A DNA stretch of 64,000 nt, taken from positions 1 to 64,000 of the forward strand of contig CAWUIP010000007.1 of assembly GCA_963922415.1 (NCBI GenBank), read 5' to 3'. Source of the stretch: Aliishimia sp963922415. Lineage in GTDB: Bacteria > Pseudomonadota > Alphaproteobacteria > Rhodobacterales > Rhodobacteraceae. A model generated the notes under the pieces. It searched no databases and was not told the origin of the DNA. It worked only from the letters and a program-made list of their open reading frames with translations. Position numbers and translations under genes: made by a program. Below, one piece after another: positions 26,857 to 35,543 of the stretch. Positions within the stretch are counted from its first letter, which is position 1; each line of letters starts with the position of its first letter.

Positions 26857-27752
26857 CCACCGCTGATGACTCGGCAAAGCTCATCAAGTTGATCCAAGGA
26901 CTTGTATTGGATTGTGAGCGTTCCACCATCATTACCTTCACGATGCGATAAAGTGACTTTCATTTTAAGAATAGCGGAGAGATCGCCTTCAAGCGCTCGT
27001 GTATCCGCATCTTTTTCATCGCTTACGGTTGAACGCTGCTTTACGGGTTCTTCTGTCGACCCAGATTGCAACGACTTCTTAACCAATGCTTCTGTGGCCC
27101 GCACTGACAACCCACCTTGAACAACTTTCTGCGCCAAGGCTTCTGGATTTTTCGCTGTGATCAAGGCACGTGCATGACCCGACGATAGTTTTCCGTCTTG
27201 CAAAAAATCCAAAATCGATTGTGGTAATTGCAGCAAGCGCAGAATATTTGCGATGTGGCTTCGGCTTTTCCCAAGTGCTTCTGCCAGTTTCTCCTGCGTG
27301 TGGCCAAATCGATCCATCAACTGACGATAACCACGTGCCTCTTCAACAGGATTTAAATCCGCACGTTGAATGTTCTCGATGATCGCAATTTCAAGAACCT
27401 CGATATCGCTATAGTCACGTACAACCACAGGAACTGAGTGCAAATTTGCCATTTGCGCTGCACGCCATCGACGTTCGCCCGCGACAAGCTGGTATGAAGA
27501 ATCCCCAACTTTCCGAACGATGAGGGGTTGAATGATGCCTTTTTCTTGGATCGACGTCGCGAGTTCGTCCAGGTCCTCTTGCTGAAAGACCTTCCTCGGC
27601 TGATCTGGGTTTGGGGTAATGAGTTCGATAGGTAGCGTGAGCGGCGATCGATCCGACCCGTCCAAGCGCGCTTCCTCCGCGCCAGCATTTACGTCCGACA
27701 TGAGTGCTGAGAGTCCACGCCCTAAGCCACGTTTTCTTTCATTACCCTGCAT
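26853..27752 (-). CDS. parB: Chromosome partitioning protein ParB
   Basis: A 299-residue centromere-binding CTP-dependent clamp. The N-terminus has 'GLGRGLSALMSD', the ParA-interaction tail. The ParB/Srx domain has 'NPDQPRKVF' and the GERRWRA CTP motif ('LVAGERRWRAAQMA'), followed by 'ENIQRADLNPVEEA'. An HTH follows ('LAEALGKSRSHIANILRLLQLP') that reads parS, and the C-terminus is a dimerisation domain. Start ATG 27752 overlaps the parA end by 11 bp, with AGAAGG upstream. Two perfect parS sites lie at 29130 and 31022, next to its own operon. Confidence 0.97.
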   Translation of the reverse strand: MQGNERKRGLGRGLSALMSDVNAGAEEARLDGSDRSPLTLPIELITPNPDQPRKVFQQEDLDELATSIQEKGIIQPLIVRKVGDSSYQLVAGERRWRAAQMANLHSVPVVVRDYSDIEVLEIAIIENIQRADLNPVEEARGYRQLMDRFGHTQEKLAEALGKSRSHIANILRLLQLPQSILDFLQDGKLSSGHARALITAKNPEALAQKVVQGGLSVRATEALVKKSLQSGSTEEPVKQRSTVSDEKDADTRALEGDLSAILKMKVTLSHREGNDGGTLTIQYKSLDQLDELCRVISGG

Positions 27753-28560
27753 GTGCGACTGCCTTCTCTTCACTCCGGTCCAACATTTCCTTGGCAAGTT
27801 GCCGATACGCAAGTGCCCCTTTAGACACGGGATCGTAGTCGACGACAGGAAGCGCGAACGACGGTGCCTCGCTCACGCGCACGTTTCTTGGGACCATTGT
27901 CTGGAAAACAACGTCCCCCAGCGTTGCGCGTGCGTCTTCTTCAACCTGTTGGGACAGATTATTTCGTGCGTCAAACATCGTTAACAGCACGCCTTCGATA
28001 CGCAGTTCCGGATTTCCGGCCGTTCGGACCTCACGGATGGTCAGCATCAACTGAGACAGTCCCTCCAACGCAAAAAATTCACTTTGCAATGGGACCAGAA
28101 CCGAGTCTGCGGCAATCATTGCGTTAACTGTCAGAAGACTAAGCGATGGCGGGCAATCAATCAGGACGTAGTCGAAACCAAAGTCAACCATTGCGGATTG
28201 ACGGAGGGCATCATGCAGAAGGTAACTCCGCTTTTCATTTGCAACGAGTTCGATGTCCGCAGAACTCAGATCAACAGTCGCGGGAACAATAAAGAGGCCT
28301 GCCTTGTCAGTCTGACGAATAACATCGTCAAGCTGGATGCCTTCCTCCAGAAGGAGTTCATATGTGGTGAAGTCGCGTTGGTGTGACCCAATGCCCAATC
28401 CCGTCGACGCATTTCCTTGGGGATCTAGATCGATTACGAGAACTCGTTTTCCAAGATCAACCAAAGCAGCTGCTAAGTTGATCGCGGTCGTCGTTTTTCC
28501 TACACCGCCTTTTTGGTTCGCGACGGCGATGATTTTCGGTAAGCCCTGCCCGTTCATCAT
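27742..28560 (-). CDS. parA: Chromosome partitioning ATPase ParA
   Basis: A 272-residue Walker-type ATPase that moves ParB-parS complexes. The deviant Walker A Lys-Gly-Gly-Val-Gly-Lys-Thr (17-23) carries the signature lysine. 'LVIDLDPQGNASTGLG' and 'YVLIDCPPSLSLLTVNAM' are the other ATPase motifs. It starts within ATGATG at 28555-28560; the first ATG overlaps the rsmG stop. The order parB-parA-rsmG-mnmG-mnmE beside the origin is the standard alphaproteobacterial one. Confidence 0.97.
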   Translation of the reverse strand: MMNGQGLPKIIAVANQKGGVGKTTTAINLAAALVDLGKRVLVIDLDPQGNASTGLGIGSHQRDFTTYELLLEEGIQLDDVIRQTDKAGLFIVPATVDLSSADIELVANEKRSYLLHDALRQSAMVDFGFDYVLIDCPPSLSLLTVNAMIAADSVLVPLQSEFFALEGLSQLMLTIREVRTAGNPELRIEGVLLTMFDARNNLSQQVEEDARATLGDVVFQTMVPRNVRVSEAPSFALPVVDYDPVSKGALAYRQLAKEMLDRSEEKAVAHAG

Positions 28561-29153
28561 AGGTTCCGCTTGATGTTTGATAGTTTTAGGAGAACTGCAT
28601 TTTCCTCGGACTCACTTTGTACCACATCGTGTGCGAAACTCCATTGGAGGAGTGCTTGTTCAAGCTCTTTTTTCCAGCTTTGCCCTTTGAGAGCTATAAA
28701 CTCTCCGTCCTTCTCAAGATGAGCGTGAGCATAGCTGATGAGGCGTGGCAGAGGTGCAAGAGCACGGGCGCTTATTGTTTGAAACTTTCCCGCGTCCAGT
28801 TGCTCAATCCGTTCGTTTACAACTGTGACGCTTAAGCCAAGCTCGCGTGCGGCTTGCCGCAGGAATACACATTTTCTGCGGTCACTTTCGACCAAGGTGA
28901 CCAAAGTTTTATCCGAATGTTCTTGCATCGCGATGGCAACCACTATGCCTGGGAACCCTCCCCCAGACCCAATGTCGAGCCAAGTGTCTACGTTTGGCCG
29001 AGCACTGAAAACTTGCAGGCTATCCAGAGTATGACGTCGGCGAATATCAGTGATGGTCGATGGCGCAATCAGGTTAATTTTGGGTGTCCACTTAAGGACG
29101 AGCGCCTCAAACGCACTCAATCTTTGTTCTGTTTCACGTGAAACAATTTGCAT
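28557..29153 (-). CDS. rsmG: 16S rRNA (guanine-N7)-methyltransferase RsmG
   Basis: A 198-residue SAM-dependent methyltransferase that modifies G527 (E. coli numbering) of 16S rRNA. The SAM site is 'WLDIGSGGGFPGIVVAIA', preceded by 'KINLIAPSTITDIRRRHTLDSLQV', a clear family block. ATG 29153 (M-Q-I-V-S-R-E-T) is preferred over a TTG at 29162 and lies 10 bp after the mnmG stop. Codons 3-8 (Ile-Val-Ser-Arg-Glu-Thr) are written by a perfect parS palindrome, so this N-terminus is constrained by ParB binding. Confidence 0.95.
   Translation of the reverse strand: MQIVSRETEQRLSAFEALVLKWTPKINLIAPSTITDIRRRHTLDSLQVFSARPNVDTWLDIGSGGGFPGIVVAIAMQEHSDKTLVTLVESDRRKCVFLRQAARELGLSVTVVNERIEQLDAGKFQTISARALAPLPRLISYAHAHLEKDGEFIALKGQSWKKELEQALLQWSFAHDVVQSESEENAVLLKLSNIKRNL
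29130..29145. promoter_or_regulatory. parS: parS centromere site (inside rsmG)
   Basis: A perfect 16-bp palindrome, TGTTTCACGTGAAACA, identical to the widely conserved bacterial parS consensus. It is located inside the 5' coding part of rsmG and 1.4 kb from the parB start. ParB should load here and spread. It lies about 4.5 kb to the left of the proposed oriC. Confidence 0.95.
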
Positions 29154-29163
29154 TGCAGGCAAT

Positions 29164-31038
29164 TTATGCTGTCATCTTGTCTGCTTGCTTCAGCGCCACA
29201 AGCAATGCGACAAGAGCTGCTGGCGTCACTCCATCAATTCGAGACGCCTGCAAAAGAGTTTTTGGCTGCGCCTCTATAAACTTGGTCCTCATTTCATGAG
29301 ATAAGCTGGCCACTTTACCATAATCGAAATCGATCGGAATCTCCTGCGCCTCGGCCTTCTTCAAAGACTCGATATCCAGTTGCTGTCGTTCGAGATAGTT
29401 TGCGTAGACAGCCTCGTTCGACATTTGCCGTAGGACGTCAGGCCGAAATTGCTTCAGTCGAGGGTCGACGTCACAGATTTGTTCCAGAGACACTTCTGGA
29501 AAAGAGAGCACTTCCAACAGCGAGCGCCTCTTTCCGTCCTCTCCCACCTTAATACTGTATTCCGACAGCTCAGACGGGCTATAGCGATACTCTGTCAAAA
29601 CAGTACGGGCAGCGTCCAAATCCTCTGCCTTTCTTTGGAATACCTCCGCACGCTCTTCCGACACACACCCCAATTTCATTCCACGTGGTGTCAATCGCTG
29701 GTCTGCGTTATCCGCTCGGAGCGACAAACGGTACTCTGCCCGGGACGTAAACATACGATATGGCTCTGAGACCCCGCGGCTGGTCAGGTCATCAATCATG
29801 ACACCAATGTAGCTGTCGGATCGAGAAAAAGTCACTTCTTCAGCTTCCAAGACACGCGCAGCCGCATTTAGACCGGCAACGAGGCCTTGCGCCGCTGCTT
29901 CCTCGTATCCAGTTGTTCCATTAATCTGACCAGCTAGAAACAGACCGTTCAGCGTACTCAACGCAAGTGTATCGTCTAAACACCGCGGATCGACGTAATC
30001 ATACTCAATCGCATAACCCATCTGCAGTATCTCAGCGTTTTCAAGTCCCTTGATAGAGCGAACGTACTGCATCTGAACGTCCTCCGGCAGCGATGTCGAA
30101 ATTCCGTTTGGGTATACTGTTTCGCCATGCAAGCTTTCGGGCTCTAGAAAAATCTGATGTGAGGCCTTCTCGCGAAACCGAACGATTTTATCTTCGATTG
30201 ATGGACAGTAGCGTGGCCCGACACCTTCAATGTGTCCGCCGTACATTGAGGATCTACTGAGATTCCGCTCAATAATATCATGCGTTTCTTCATTCGTATG
30301 TGTGATACCGCAAGAGATTTGTTCGGCAACAGGCTCTGTAGACAGGAAAGAGAACATCACCGGGTCATCATCACCGGGTTGTTGTTCCAGCACATCCCAA
30401 TTGATGCTCGACCTTCGCAATCTTGGAGGCGTGCCAGTTTTTAAGCGGCCTGTTGTTAGACCCATATCAGCAAATCGATCAGCCAAACGAATTGACGCAT
30501 CATTCCCAACGCGGCCTGCGGAAATGCGTTTTTCTCCGATGTGAATAGTGCCACGTAGAAATGTTCCCGTGGTGACGATAACTTGGCTTGATAGAATTTC
30601 GGCCCCATCGGCAAGCTGAACACCGTTAATGGCATCGCCGGTCTGAATCAGATCAACAACTTCAGCTTCCACAATACGCAAGTTGGGAGTTGCCTGCATC
30701 AAACGCAGCATCTCCGACTGATAGCGCATACGATCTGCTTGCGCACGTGGTCCCTGGACAGCGGGGCCTTTTCGTCGGTTCAAGAGTCGAAATTGTATTC
30801 CGGCGTAGTCCGCAACCTGACCCATTACGCCATCTAATGCGTCAATCTCACGGACCAGATGCCCCTTGCCTAGACCGCCAATGGCAGGATTACATGACAT
30901 AACTCCTATATCTGCGAGTCTCATCGTTACCAGGATTGTATCTACGCCCATTCGGGCGCTTGCATGTGCCGCGTCACAGCCCGCATGTCCGCCTCCAATG
31001 ACAACAACATCACAACTTGATTGTTTCACGTGAAACAC
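29164..31038 (-). CDS. mnmG: tRNA uridine-5-carboxymethylaminomethyl modification enzyme MnmG (GidA)
   Basis: A 624-residue FAD enzyme. With MnmE it installs the cmnm5 group on the wobble uridine of tRNA. The FAD motif 'DVVVIGGGHAGCDAA' lies near residues 10-24, followed by 'TCNPAIGGLGKGHLVREIDALDG'-type and 'PGYAIEYD'-type blocks (here 'MSCNPAIGGLGKGHL' and 'QMGYAIEYDYVDP'). Start GTG 31038 gives M-F-H-V-K-Q, the typical Rhodobacterales N-terminus, with AGGGA about 10 nt upstream; it is 5 bp after the mnmE stop. The 5' end contains a parS palindrome. Confidence 0.96.
   Translation of the reverse strand: MFHVKQSSCDVVVIGGGHAGCDAAHASARMGVDTILVTMRLADIGVMSCNPAIGGLGKGHLVREIDALDGVMGQVADYAGIQFRLLNRRKGPAVQGPRAQADRMRYQSEMLRLMQATPNLRIVEAEVVDLIQTGDAINGVQLADGAEILSSQVIVTTGTFLRGTIHIGEKRISAGRVGNDASIRLADRFADMGLTTGRLKTGTPPRLRRSSINWDVLEQQPGDDDPVMFSFLSTEPVAEQISCGITHTNEETHDIIERNLSRSSMYGGHIEGVGPRYCPSIEDKIVRFREKASHQIFLEPESLHGETVYPNGISTSLPEDVQMQYVRSIKGLENAEILQMGYAIEYDYVDPRCLDDTLALSTLNGLFLAGQINGTTGYEEAAAQGLVAGLNAAARVLEAEEVTFSRSDSYIGVMIDDLTSRGVSEPYRMFTSRAEYRLSLRADNADQRLTPRGMKLGCVSEERAEVFQRKAEDLDAARTVLTEYRYSPSELSEYSIKVGEDGKRRSLLEVLSFPEVSLEQICDVDPRLKQFRPDVLRQMSNEAVYANYLERQQLDIESLKKAEAQEIPIDFDYGKVASLSHEMRTKFIEAQPKTLLQASRIDGVTPAALVALLVALKQADKMTA
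31022..31037. promoter_or_regulatory. parS: parS centromere site (inside mnmG start)
   Basis: A second perfect TGTTTCACGTGAAACA. It overlaps the first six codons of mnmG, starting one base inside its GTG start codon. It is 1.9 kb from the other parS and about 2.6 kb from the proposed oriC. The protein sequence Phe-His-Val-Lys-Gln is its translation. Confidence 0.95.
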
Positions 31039-31043
31039 TCCAT

Positions 31044-32330
31044 CTATTTCCCTAAGCAAAAACTAGAGAAAATGACATCTAAGTAGTCATCTATATCAAC
31101 GCGGCCAACCAAACTATCAATCTTTAGCAACGCTTCTCGCACCTGCAAGGCCGCCACTTCCGCAACATCCGGCGCATCCAGAACGGTACGACCAGCCTCC
31201 TCTACATGCCGTAAGGCGCCAGACACGCTCAAATACTGCCGCTCTCGATTTACAGAACCAGCCTGTTCAATCCGTTGCAGCAAGATCCCGCGAACGCGAT
31301 CAAGCAATTCGTCAACACCCTTACCAGTCAAACCCGATACATTCAGACCGTCGCCATCACTGACATCAGCCTTTGCCCAAACGACCAAATCCTCTCCCTC
31401 CGGCTCAAGATCCGGAGCCTCTCCCCGTTCCGTCAACAAAATCCGAATATCGGCATTCTTCGCACTCGACATCGCTCTTGCGACACCCAATGACTCAATC
31501 GGGTCCTGTGTTACACGAACGCCCGCCGTATCCAGAAATGTAACCGGCAACCCCTTGAGATCAACACGAGCCTCTAGAACGTCCCTTGTCGTACCAGGTA
31601 TGTCTGATGTCAGAGCAATCTCTCGACGCGCTATCGCATTTATCAGCGTAGATTTTCCGACATTGGGCCGGCCAACTATCGCAACCACAAAGCCCGACCG
31701 CAAGCGCTCCGCTGTTTCGAATCCATCCAACTCTTTGCGCATTTTCGCTTGTACCGCATTAAGCAAGTCCAAGACTTCGACGCTCACATCCTCCGGAACT
31801 TCCTCATCTGCGAAATCTATCGTCGCCTCCAACAACGCGCCTGCGCGAACCAAAATCCGACGCAACTCGTCTGCAAAAGACGAAACAGCCCCCGACATTG
31901 TTTTCGCGGCCTGCGCTCGTTGCAGTTCCGTTTCCGCTGACAGAAGGTCCCCTAATCCCTCCACCTGCGAGACATCGATTTTACCGTTTTGTAGCGCCCG
32001 CAACGTGAACTCGCCAGGTTCCGCCAAACGGCATGCCTCGAATTTCGAGAGTTCTGATAAAACTTCGTTAACGACCGCAACACTGCCGTGCAAATGAAGC
32101 TCCAAAACATCTTCGCCGGTATAGCTCCTGGGTGCACGAAAAAAGAGTGACAGTGCACGATCTAATACTCGACCGTCACGAGCCGTAACATTCGCCAAAG
32201 TTGCATATCTTGGTTCAGGCACCTGCCCGATTAAACAACGCGCAATCGCCTCAACGTCGCTGCCAGACACTCGAATTACAGCAACACCAGACTTCCCTGT
32301 AACCGTTGCAGGGGCAAAAATCGTATGCAT
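31044..32330 (-). CDS. mnmE: tRNA modification GTPase MnmE
   Basis: A 428-residue K+-dependent GTPase and partner of MnmG in wobble-uridine modification. It has an N-terminal folate-binding domain ('TIFAPAT...VAVIRVSG', 'EDVLELHLHGS'), a helical domain, and an inserted G domain: P-loop Gly-Arg-Pro-Asn-Val-Gly-Lys-Ser-Thr, switch 'IPGTTRD', 'DTAGVR', and a degenerate fourth motif ('VVWAKADV'). The C-terminal catalytic motif is Phe-Cys-Leu-Gly-Lys where Cys-Ile-Gly-Lys is usual, a conservative change. It is 27 bp after rho in the same direction. Confidence 0.96.
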   Translation of the reverse strand: MHTIFAPATVTGKSGVAVIRVSGSDVEAIARCLIGQVPEPRYATLANVTARDGRVLDRALSLFFRAPRSYTGEDVLELHLHGSVAVVNEVLSELSKFEACRLAEPGEFTLRALQNGKIDVSQVEGLGDLLSAETELQRAQAAKTMSGAVSSFADELRRILVRAGALLEATIDFADEEVPEDVSVEVLDLLNAVQAKMRKELDGFETAERLRSGFVVAIVGRPNVGKSTLINAIARREIALTSDIPGTTRDVLEARVDLKGLPVTFLDTAGVRVTQDPIESLGVARAMSSAKNADIRILLTERGEAPDLEPEGEDLVVWAKADVSDGDGLNVSGLTGKGVDELLDRVRGILLQRIEQAGSVNRERQYLSVSGALRHVEEAGRTVLDAPDVAEVAALQVREALLKIDSLVGRVDIDDYLDVIFSSFCLGK

Positions 32331-32356
32331 GACAATTGCTGACCTCCAACGAAAAA

Positions 32357-33628
32357 CTACGTGTTCATAGAGTCAAAGAATTCGGAATTTGTCTTTGTTT
32401 GCTTGAGCTTAGAGATCAAGAACTCGATCGCATCTGTTGTACCCATCGGATTCAAGATACGCCGCAGCACGAAAGTCTTCGCCAGATCAACCTTGTCCAC
32501 CAGCAGATCTTCTTTCCGCGTTCCCGACTTCAGAATATCAATCGCTGGGAATACACGCTTATCTGCAATTTTACGATCCAAGACGATCTCTGAGTTGCCC
32601 GTGCCCTTGAACTCTTCAAAGATGACTTCGTCCATCCGGCTGCCGGTATCAATCAGCGCCGTCGCGATAATCGTAAGTGAACCACCCTCTTCAATGTTCC
32701 GTGCAGCTCCAAAGAACCGCTTTGGGCGTTGTAGCGCGTTTGCATCCACGCCACCCGTGAGAACTTTACCAGACGATGGGACCACCGTGTTGAAGGCACG
32801 GCCAAGGCGCGTGATGGAATCCAACAGAATGACAACGTCACGCTTGTGTTCAACAAGGCGTTTGGCCTTTTCGATGACCATCTCTGAAACAGCAACATGC
32901 CGCGTCGCTGGTTCATCAAATGTCGAAGAGATCACCTCACCCTTAACGGATCGCTGCATATCAGTGACTTCTTCTGGCCGCTCGTCGATCAGCAAGACGA
33001 TCAGATAACACTCTGGATGGTTGCGCTCGATCGAGCTCGCGATGTTCTGAAGTAAAACTGTTTTACCAGTCCGCGGCGGCGCAACAATCAACGACCGTTG
33101 ACCCTTGCCGATCGGTGAAACCAGATCAATGATGCGTGCTGACCGGTCTTTTAACGTCGGATCATCTGTTTCCATTGTAAGGCGTTCATCAGGATACAAC
33201 GGCGTCAGGTTATCAAACGCGATTTTGTGGCGCGCCTTCTCTGGATCTTCAAAGTTAATCCGAGTCACGTTCATAAGTGCGAAGTAGCGCTCATTGTCGT
33301 CCGGCGCGCGGATAACACCTTCGATGGTATCTCCTGTCCGCAAAGAAAACTTCCGGATCATATCCGGCGAGACATAGATGTCATCTGGCCCGGGAAGATA
33401 GTTCGCTTCTGGAGACCTTAGGAATCCAAAGCCGTCTTGCAGAACTTCCAAAACACCATCGCCTGAGACTTCCCAACCTTCATCTGCGCGCTCCCGCAGG
33501 ATCTGGAACATCATCTCGCCCTTACGCATGGTCGAGGCGTTCTCGATCTCAAGGTCTTCCGCCATCGACAACAAGTCTTTTGGGCTTTTCGCCTTAAGGT
33601 CAGACAGATTCAGTTTTTCAGTCGTCAT
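32357..33628 (-). CDS. rho: Transcription termination factor Rho
   Basis: A 423-residue hexameric RNA helicase that ends transcription. The N-terminal RNA-binding domain has 'LNLSDLKAKSPKDLLSMAEDLEIENASTMRKGEMMFQIL' and the cold-shock-like fold with 'GFGFLRSPEANYLPGPDDIYVSPD'. The ATPase has Walker A 'APPRTGKTVLLQ', Walker B 'VVILLDSITRLGRA' and the Q-loop 'SSGKVLTGGVD'. ATG 33628 (MTTEKLNL) is preferred; GTG 33637 has no better ribosome site. Its promoter must lie in the probable oriC region just upstream. Confidence 0.96.
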   Translation of the reverse strand: MTTEKLNLSDLKAKSPKDLLSMAEDLEIENASTMRKGEMMFQILRERADEGWEVSGDGVLEVLQDGFGFLRSPEANYLPGPDDIYVSPDMIRKFSLRTGDTIEGVIRAPDDNERYFALMNVTRINFEDPEKARHKIAFDNLTPLYPDERLTMETDDPTLKDRSARIIDLVSPIGKGQRSLIVAPPRTGKTVLLQNIASSIERNHPECYLIVLLIDERPEEVTDMQRSVKGEVISSTFDEPATRHVAVSEMVIEKAKRLVEHKRDVVILLDSITRLGRAFNTVVPSSGKVLTGGVDANALQRPKRFFGAARNIEEGGSLTIIATALIDTGSRMDEVIFEEFKGTGNSEIVLDRKIADKRVFPAIDILKSGTRKEDLLVDKVDLAKTFVLRRILNPMGTTDAIEFLISKLKQTKTNSEFFDSMNT

Positions 33629-33637
33629 TGGCTTCAC

Positions 33638-34101
33638 AGCGGATGGCTGCGCTCCATATTATATCAAGGAAGATGTGATCCCGAACGGGTACCGTTGTCG
33701 GGTACGCCTGGACCAACAGAGAGTCAAGCATGCGGGTCTCCTTCCTAAATATATAGAATATAAAAGAAGTAGTTGATGTATGTAGGCATACCGATGTCTG
33801 TTGATGAAATAGTATTCAACCGAGATGTCCTATGTTGATAACTTCACTGACATACGTCTATCTTAGCTAAATTGACAATTTTATTATAATTTTCAAGTAC
33901 TTAAAATCCTACAGTGGATGAGAGCGGTGGATAAAGCTGGGATGAAGTCTGGAAAAACAAGTCATCCACAGGATCTAGGTTATCCTTTCCCAGAGAGGAA
34001 GATATAGCCAACAGATCCCCGAAAGCATGCGAATTTCGGTCTGGTTCAGCCACAGGATGCTGTTATGACGGCTCTCACAAGGTTGCCCGTCCTATATCCA
34101 C
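33638..34101. other. oriC: Probable chromosomal replication origin (oriC)
   Basis: The only stretch over 300 bp without a gene, between divergent rho and maf. DnaA-box-like nonamers differing from TTATCCACA by one base: 33833-33841 (reverse TGTTGATAA), 33926-33934 (reverse GGTGGATAA), 33962-33970 (TCATCCACA) and 34094-34102 (ATATCCACA, touching the maf ATG). Two more match 7/9 (33799-33807, 33913-33921). A very AT-rich tract (about 33855-33907) lies among them and could be the unwinding element; a second AT tract is at 33746-33778. Gene direction flips here, parS sites are 2.6 and 4.5 kb away, and the right side has the Caulobacter-type order maf-aroE-coaE-dnaQ-secB. Confidence 0.75.
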
Positions 34102-34713
34102 ATGACTGACCCACAAACTATCCCCATTATTCTTGCATCAGGATCATCAATTCGCGCTGATTTACTGCGTCGAGCGGGCCTGGCATTCACCATCGACGTT
34201 CCAAACATTGATGAAGACACAATAACCCAGTCTCTACGGTTAGAGGGTGCCAAGCCACGTGATATAGCGGATTACTTGGCAGAAGCGAAAGCAAGGAAGA
34301 TTGCGCAGCGCAACAACCGGGCTTTTGTCATCGGGTGCGATCAAGTTCTGGATCACCAAGGTGTCTTGTTCGCAAAACCGAGGTCGCCAGAAGACTGCAA
34401 AGAACAAATCAAGCAGTTGTCAGGATCCTCGCACACGCTGCTGACTGCGGTGGTCGTTTATCATAACTCCGAGCCCGTGTGGCGGCACATCGGTATTGTC
34501 AGATTGCGGATGCGTTCTTTGTCCGACAGTTTCATCACCGACTATGTTGATCGTAACTGGGATAGCATTCGCCATGCTGTGGGTGGGTACAAACTTGAAG
34601 AAGAGGGCGTTCGCTTATTTTCTTCGGTCCAGGGAGACTTTTTTCACGTTCTGGGTTTGCCACTGCTAGAACTCCTTAGCTATCTTGCTGACCGGGGGGA
34701 GATTGAGACTTGA
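34102..34713 (+). CDS. Maf family nucleotide pyrophosphatase
   Basis: A 203-residue Maf/HAM1-fold protein. Members hydrolyse non-canonical or canonical (d)NTPs such as dTTP, UTP and modified pyrimidines. The opening 'IILASGSSIRADLLRRAGLAF' is the family signature, followed by 'FVIGCDQVLDHQG' and 'SIRHAVGGYKLEEEGVRLFSSVQGDFFHVLGLPLLEL'. It is the first gene right of the proposed oriC, and its ATG overlaps the last DnaA-like box. The TGA stop overlaps the TTG start of aroE. Confidence 0.92.
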   Translation: MTDPQTIPIILASGSSIRADLLRRAGLAFTIDVPNIDEDTITQSLRLEGAKPRDIADYLAEAKARKIAQRNNRAFVIGCDQVLDHQGVLFAKPRSPEDCKEQIKQLSGSSHTLLTAVVVYHNSEPVWRHIGIVRLRMRSLSDSFITDYVDRNWDSIRHAVGGYKLEEEGVRLFSSVQGDFFHVLGLPLLELLSYLADRGEIET

Positions 34714-35543
34714 CGAGCACAAAAATTCCATTGGCAGGTGTTATTGGATCCCCAGTCGCGCACTCGCGGTCCCCAAAACTGCATGCACATTGGCTCCGAA
34801 CGTTCGGACTACCGGGTCACTACATTCCCATGGATGTCTCCACAAAGGATCTAGAGGCCGCAATTCGAATGCTGCCAAACTTGGGATTTGTGGGTGTAAA
34901 CATCACGATTCCCCATAAAGAGCGTGTGCTGGAAATCGCTGACCTAGTGACAGATCGCGCGACGATGATCGGTGCCGCCAATACTCTGATCTTCCGAAAA
35001 GACGGCAAGATACACGCTGATAATACCGACGGGTACGGATTCTTTGAAAATTTACGAAGCGGTGCCCCACAGTGGGACCCACGTGCGGCTCCAGCGGCTA
35101 TCCTCGGCGCGGGGGGTGCCGCACGGGCTGTCGTTGCCTCGCTCCTGGATGCTGGTGTTCCCGAGGTCCTCATTTCCAATCGAACGCGCATTCGTGCAGA
35201 AAAACTCGCAAATGAGCTGGGTCATCGGGTCACCGTGGTTGATTGGGTTCAAGCCGGCAACATGCTGGATGAGGCAAATCTATTTGTGAACACAACCTCT
35301 TTGGGCATGGACGGTAAGGCAGAAATGCGCATCCCACTGGATGGTCTTCGGCCTGGGCTCGTTGTGACCGACCTTGTGTACACACCCCTCCAAACCCGAT
35401 TGCTGCAAGCGGCAGACGCTGCTGGGTGCACGACGGTGGATGGGCTTGGAATGCTGCTCTACCAAGCTGTTCCAGGATTTGAACGGTGGTTTGGAATGCG
35501 TCCTGAAGTAGATGCGGCTGCGCGCGCGGCTGCCTTGAAATGA
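34710..35543 (+). CDS. aroE: Shikimate dehydrogenase (NADP+)
   Basis: A 277-residue enzyme of the shikimate pathway reducing 3-dehydroshikimate. Substrate-binding 'VIGSPVAHSRSPKLHAHWL', catalytic Lys and Asp in 'VNITIPHKE' and 'GANTLIFRKDGKIHADNTDGYGF', and the NADP loop 'ILGAGGAARAVVASL' are all visible. It starts at TTG 34710, sharing bases with the maf stop, with GGGGGGA about 10 nt upstream. It ends in a 4-bp overlap with coaE. Confidence 0.96.
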   Translation: MTSTKIPLAGVIGSPVAHSRSPKLHAHWLRTFGLPGHYIPMDVSTKDLEAAIRMLPNLGFVGVNITIPHKERVLEIADLVTDRATMIGAANTLIFRKDGKIHADNTDGYGFFENLRSGAPQWDPRAAPAAILGAGGAARAVVASLLDAGVPEVLISNRTRIRAEKLANELGHRVTVVDWVQAGNMLDEANLFVNTTSLGMDGKAEMRIPLDGLRPGLVVTDLVYTPLQTRLLQAADAAGCTTVDGLGMLLYQAVPGFERWFGMRPEVDAAARAAALK

